From Nocardioides sp. (GTDB taxonomy: Bacteria > Actinomycetota > Actinomycetes > Propionibacteriales > Nocardioidaceae): a stretch of DNA of 8,449 nt. Each line of letters begins with the position of its first letter. Position 1 is the stretch's first letter. Below, in pieces: positions 7,364 to 8,449 of this stretch. The translations under genes were made by a program, and so were the position numbers. Location: contig JARICB010000182.1 in assembly GCA_029264225.1 (NCBI GenBank), positions 1-8,449 on the forward strand. Direction: 5' to 3'. The notes beneath the pieces are model-generated. The model saw only the letters and a list, made by a program, of their open reading frames with translations, was not told the DNA's origin and did no database searches.

Positions 7364-8449
7364 GTGGCCAAGCCCGCACCCACCGCCCTGGACAACGTCG
7401 TCTCCCTCGCCAAGCGCCGAGGGTTCGTCTTTCCCTGTGGCGAGATCTACGGCGGCACCCGCTCCGCGTGGGACTACGGCCCGCTCGGCGTGGAGCTCAA
7501 GGAGAACATCAAGCGGCAGTGGTGGAAGTTCATGGTCATGGGCCGCGAAGACGTGGTCGGCCTCGACTCCAGCGTCATCCTCCCGACCCGCACCTGGGAG
7601 GCCTCCGGGCACCTGGGCACCTTCTCCGACCCGCTGACCGAGTGTCAGTCGTGTCACAAGCGCTTCCGTGAGGACCACCTCCAGGAGGACCACGCGGCCA
7701 AGAAGGGCATCGAGGATCCCGACACGGTCAACATCAACGAGTCGGTCGCCTGCCCCAACTGCGGCACCCGCAACGCCTGGACCGAGCCGCGCGCCTTCAA
7801 CATGATGCTCAAGACCTACCTCGGCGTGGTCGACGACGAGTCGGGCCTGCACTACCTGCGTCCCGAGACCGCCCAAGGCATCTTCCTCAACTTCGCCAGT
7901 GTCGTGACCTCCAGCCGACAGAAGCCGCCGTTCGGCATCGCCCAGATGGGCAAGTCGTTCCGCAACGAGATCACCCCGGGCAACTTCATCTTCCGCACCC
8001 GCGAGTTCGAGCAGATGGAGATGGAGTACTTCGTCAAGCCCGGCGAGGACGAGGAGAGCCTCGAATACTGGCTGGCCGAGCGCACTCGCTGGTACGTCGA
8101 GTTGGGGATCGACCCCGACAACCTGCGCCACTTCGAGCACCCGCCCGAGAAGCTCTCGCACTACTCCAAGCGCACGGTCGACATCGAATACCGCTTCGGT
8201 TTCTCCGGCCGCGACTTCGAGGAGCTCGAGGGGGTCGCCAACCGCACCGACTACGACCTCAAGCAGCACAGTGAGTTCTCCGGCAAGGACCTCTCCTACT
8301 TCGACCAGGCCAGCAATGAGCGCTACCTGCCCTACGTGATCGAGCCGGCCGCCGGCCTGACGCGCAGCCTGATGGCGTTCCTGATCGACGCCTACACCGA
8401 GGACGAGGCCCCCAACACCAAGGGTGGCGTCGACAAACGGGTCGTGCTC
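7364..8449 (+). CDS. glyS: Glycyl-tRNA synthetase, alpha2 class II type (3' partial)
   Basis: Attaches glycine to tRNA-Gly in the cytoplasm using ATP. The frame starts at GTG 7364 and runs without a stop to the window edge, giving 362 residues of an expected total near 460; the C-terminal anticodon-binding domain is outside. The N-terminal [17 protein letters not shown] block and IYGG...WDYGPLG motif-1 region are typical of single-chain GlyRS. CxxC pairs at Cys94/Cys97 and Cys130/Cys133 look like a zinc ribbon. Class II motif 2 is FRNEITPG with Arg200, followed by [14 protein letters not shown]. Motif 3 is [14 protein letters not shown] with Arg334. The QHSEFSG segment just before it also fits this family. 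Unrelated to the kdp genes in function; it probably uses its own promoter in the 85-nt spacer, although read-through from kdpE cannot be excluded. Some annotations use glyQS for this type. Confidence 0.97.
   Translation, partial: MAKPAPTALDNVVSLAKRRGFVFPCGEIYGGTRSAWDYGPLGVELKENIKRQWWKFMVMGREDVVGLDSSVILPTRTWEASGHLGTFSDPLTECQSCHKRFREDHLQEDHAAKKGIEDPDTVNINESVACPNCGTRNAWTEPRAFNMMLKTYLGVVDDESGLHYLRPETAQGIFLNFASVVTSSRQKPPFGIAQMGKSFRNEITPGNFIFRTREFEQMEMEYFVKPGEDEESLEYWLAERTRWYVELGIDPDNLRHFEHPPEKLSHYSKRTVDIEYRFGFSGRDFEELEGVANRTDYDLKQHSEFSGKDLSYFDQASNERYLPYVIEPAAGLTRSLMAFLIDAYTEDEAPNTKGGVDKRVVL

Noticed and set aside
7241..8269. Open frame on the - strand (342 codons) opposite glyS
   Set aside because: The + strand here encodes unmistakable glycyl-tRNA synthetase motifs; the antisense product is a Val/Leu/Glu/Gly-rich shadow.

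Overview
The window is a high-GC stretch (strong G/C at third codon positions) with every gene on the + strand. It holds most of a kdp potassium-uptake operon followed by the start of a glycyl-tRNA synthetase gene. The GTG starts, the all-TGA stops, the TAnnnT-type -10 hexamer and the protein variants (GlyRS of the single-chain alpha2 type, an 839-residue KdpD) point to an actinomycete. A Nocardioides-like or other Propionibacteriales source is a guess from protein style, not a proof.

Layout: kdpA (5' end cut off by the window edge), kdpB, kdpC, kdpD and kdpE run from 1 to 7278. Junctions are a 4-nt overlap (kdpA/kdpB), 9 nt (kdpB/kdpC), 4 nt (kdpC/kdpD) and 1 nt (kdpD/kdpE), so this reads as one polycistronic unit with translational coupling. 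An 85-nt spacer (7279-7363) follows. It holds a 7-bp inverted repeat that encloses a likely -10 hexamer, then a small hairpin and a clear ribosome-binding site for glyS. glyS starts at GTG 7364 and is still open at the right edge (8449). No stretch of more than 300 bases lacks a gene.

How it works together (established for the Kdp family): KdpA is the K+ channel-like subunit, KdpB the P-type ATPase and KdpC the chaperone-like subunit of the high-affinity KdpFABC pump. KdpD senses K+ limitation or ionic stress and phosphorylates KdpE, which activates transcription of kdpFABC. The kdp promoter, any KdpE operator and kdpF would lie left of the window and cannot be seen. glyS is an unrelated housekeeping gene that charges tRNA-Gly.

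All catalytic motifs that could be checked are intact, and I see no frameshift, insertion sequence, phage gene, CRISPR array, tRNA or rRNA. I looked for a novel system and did not find one. The points worth a second look are modest: the KdpD stress-protein domain departs from the c-di-AMP motif described in Staphylococcus, and a compact inverted repeat and promoter lie at the kdpE-glyS junction.
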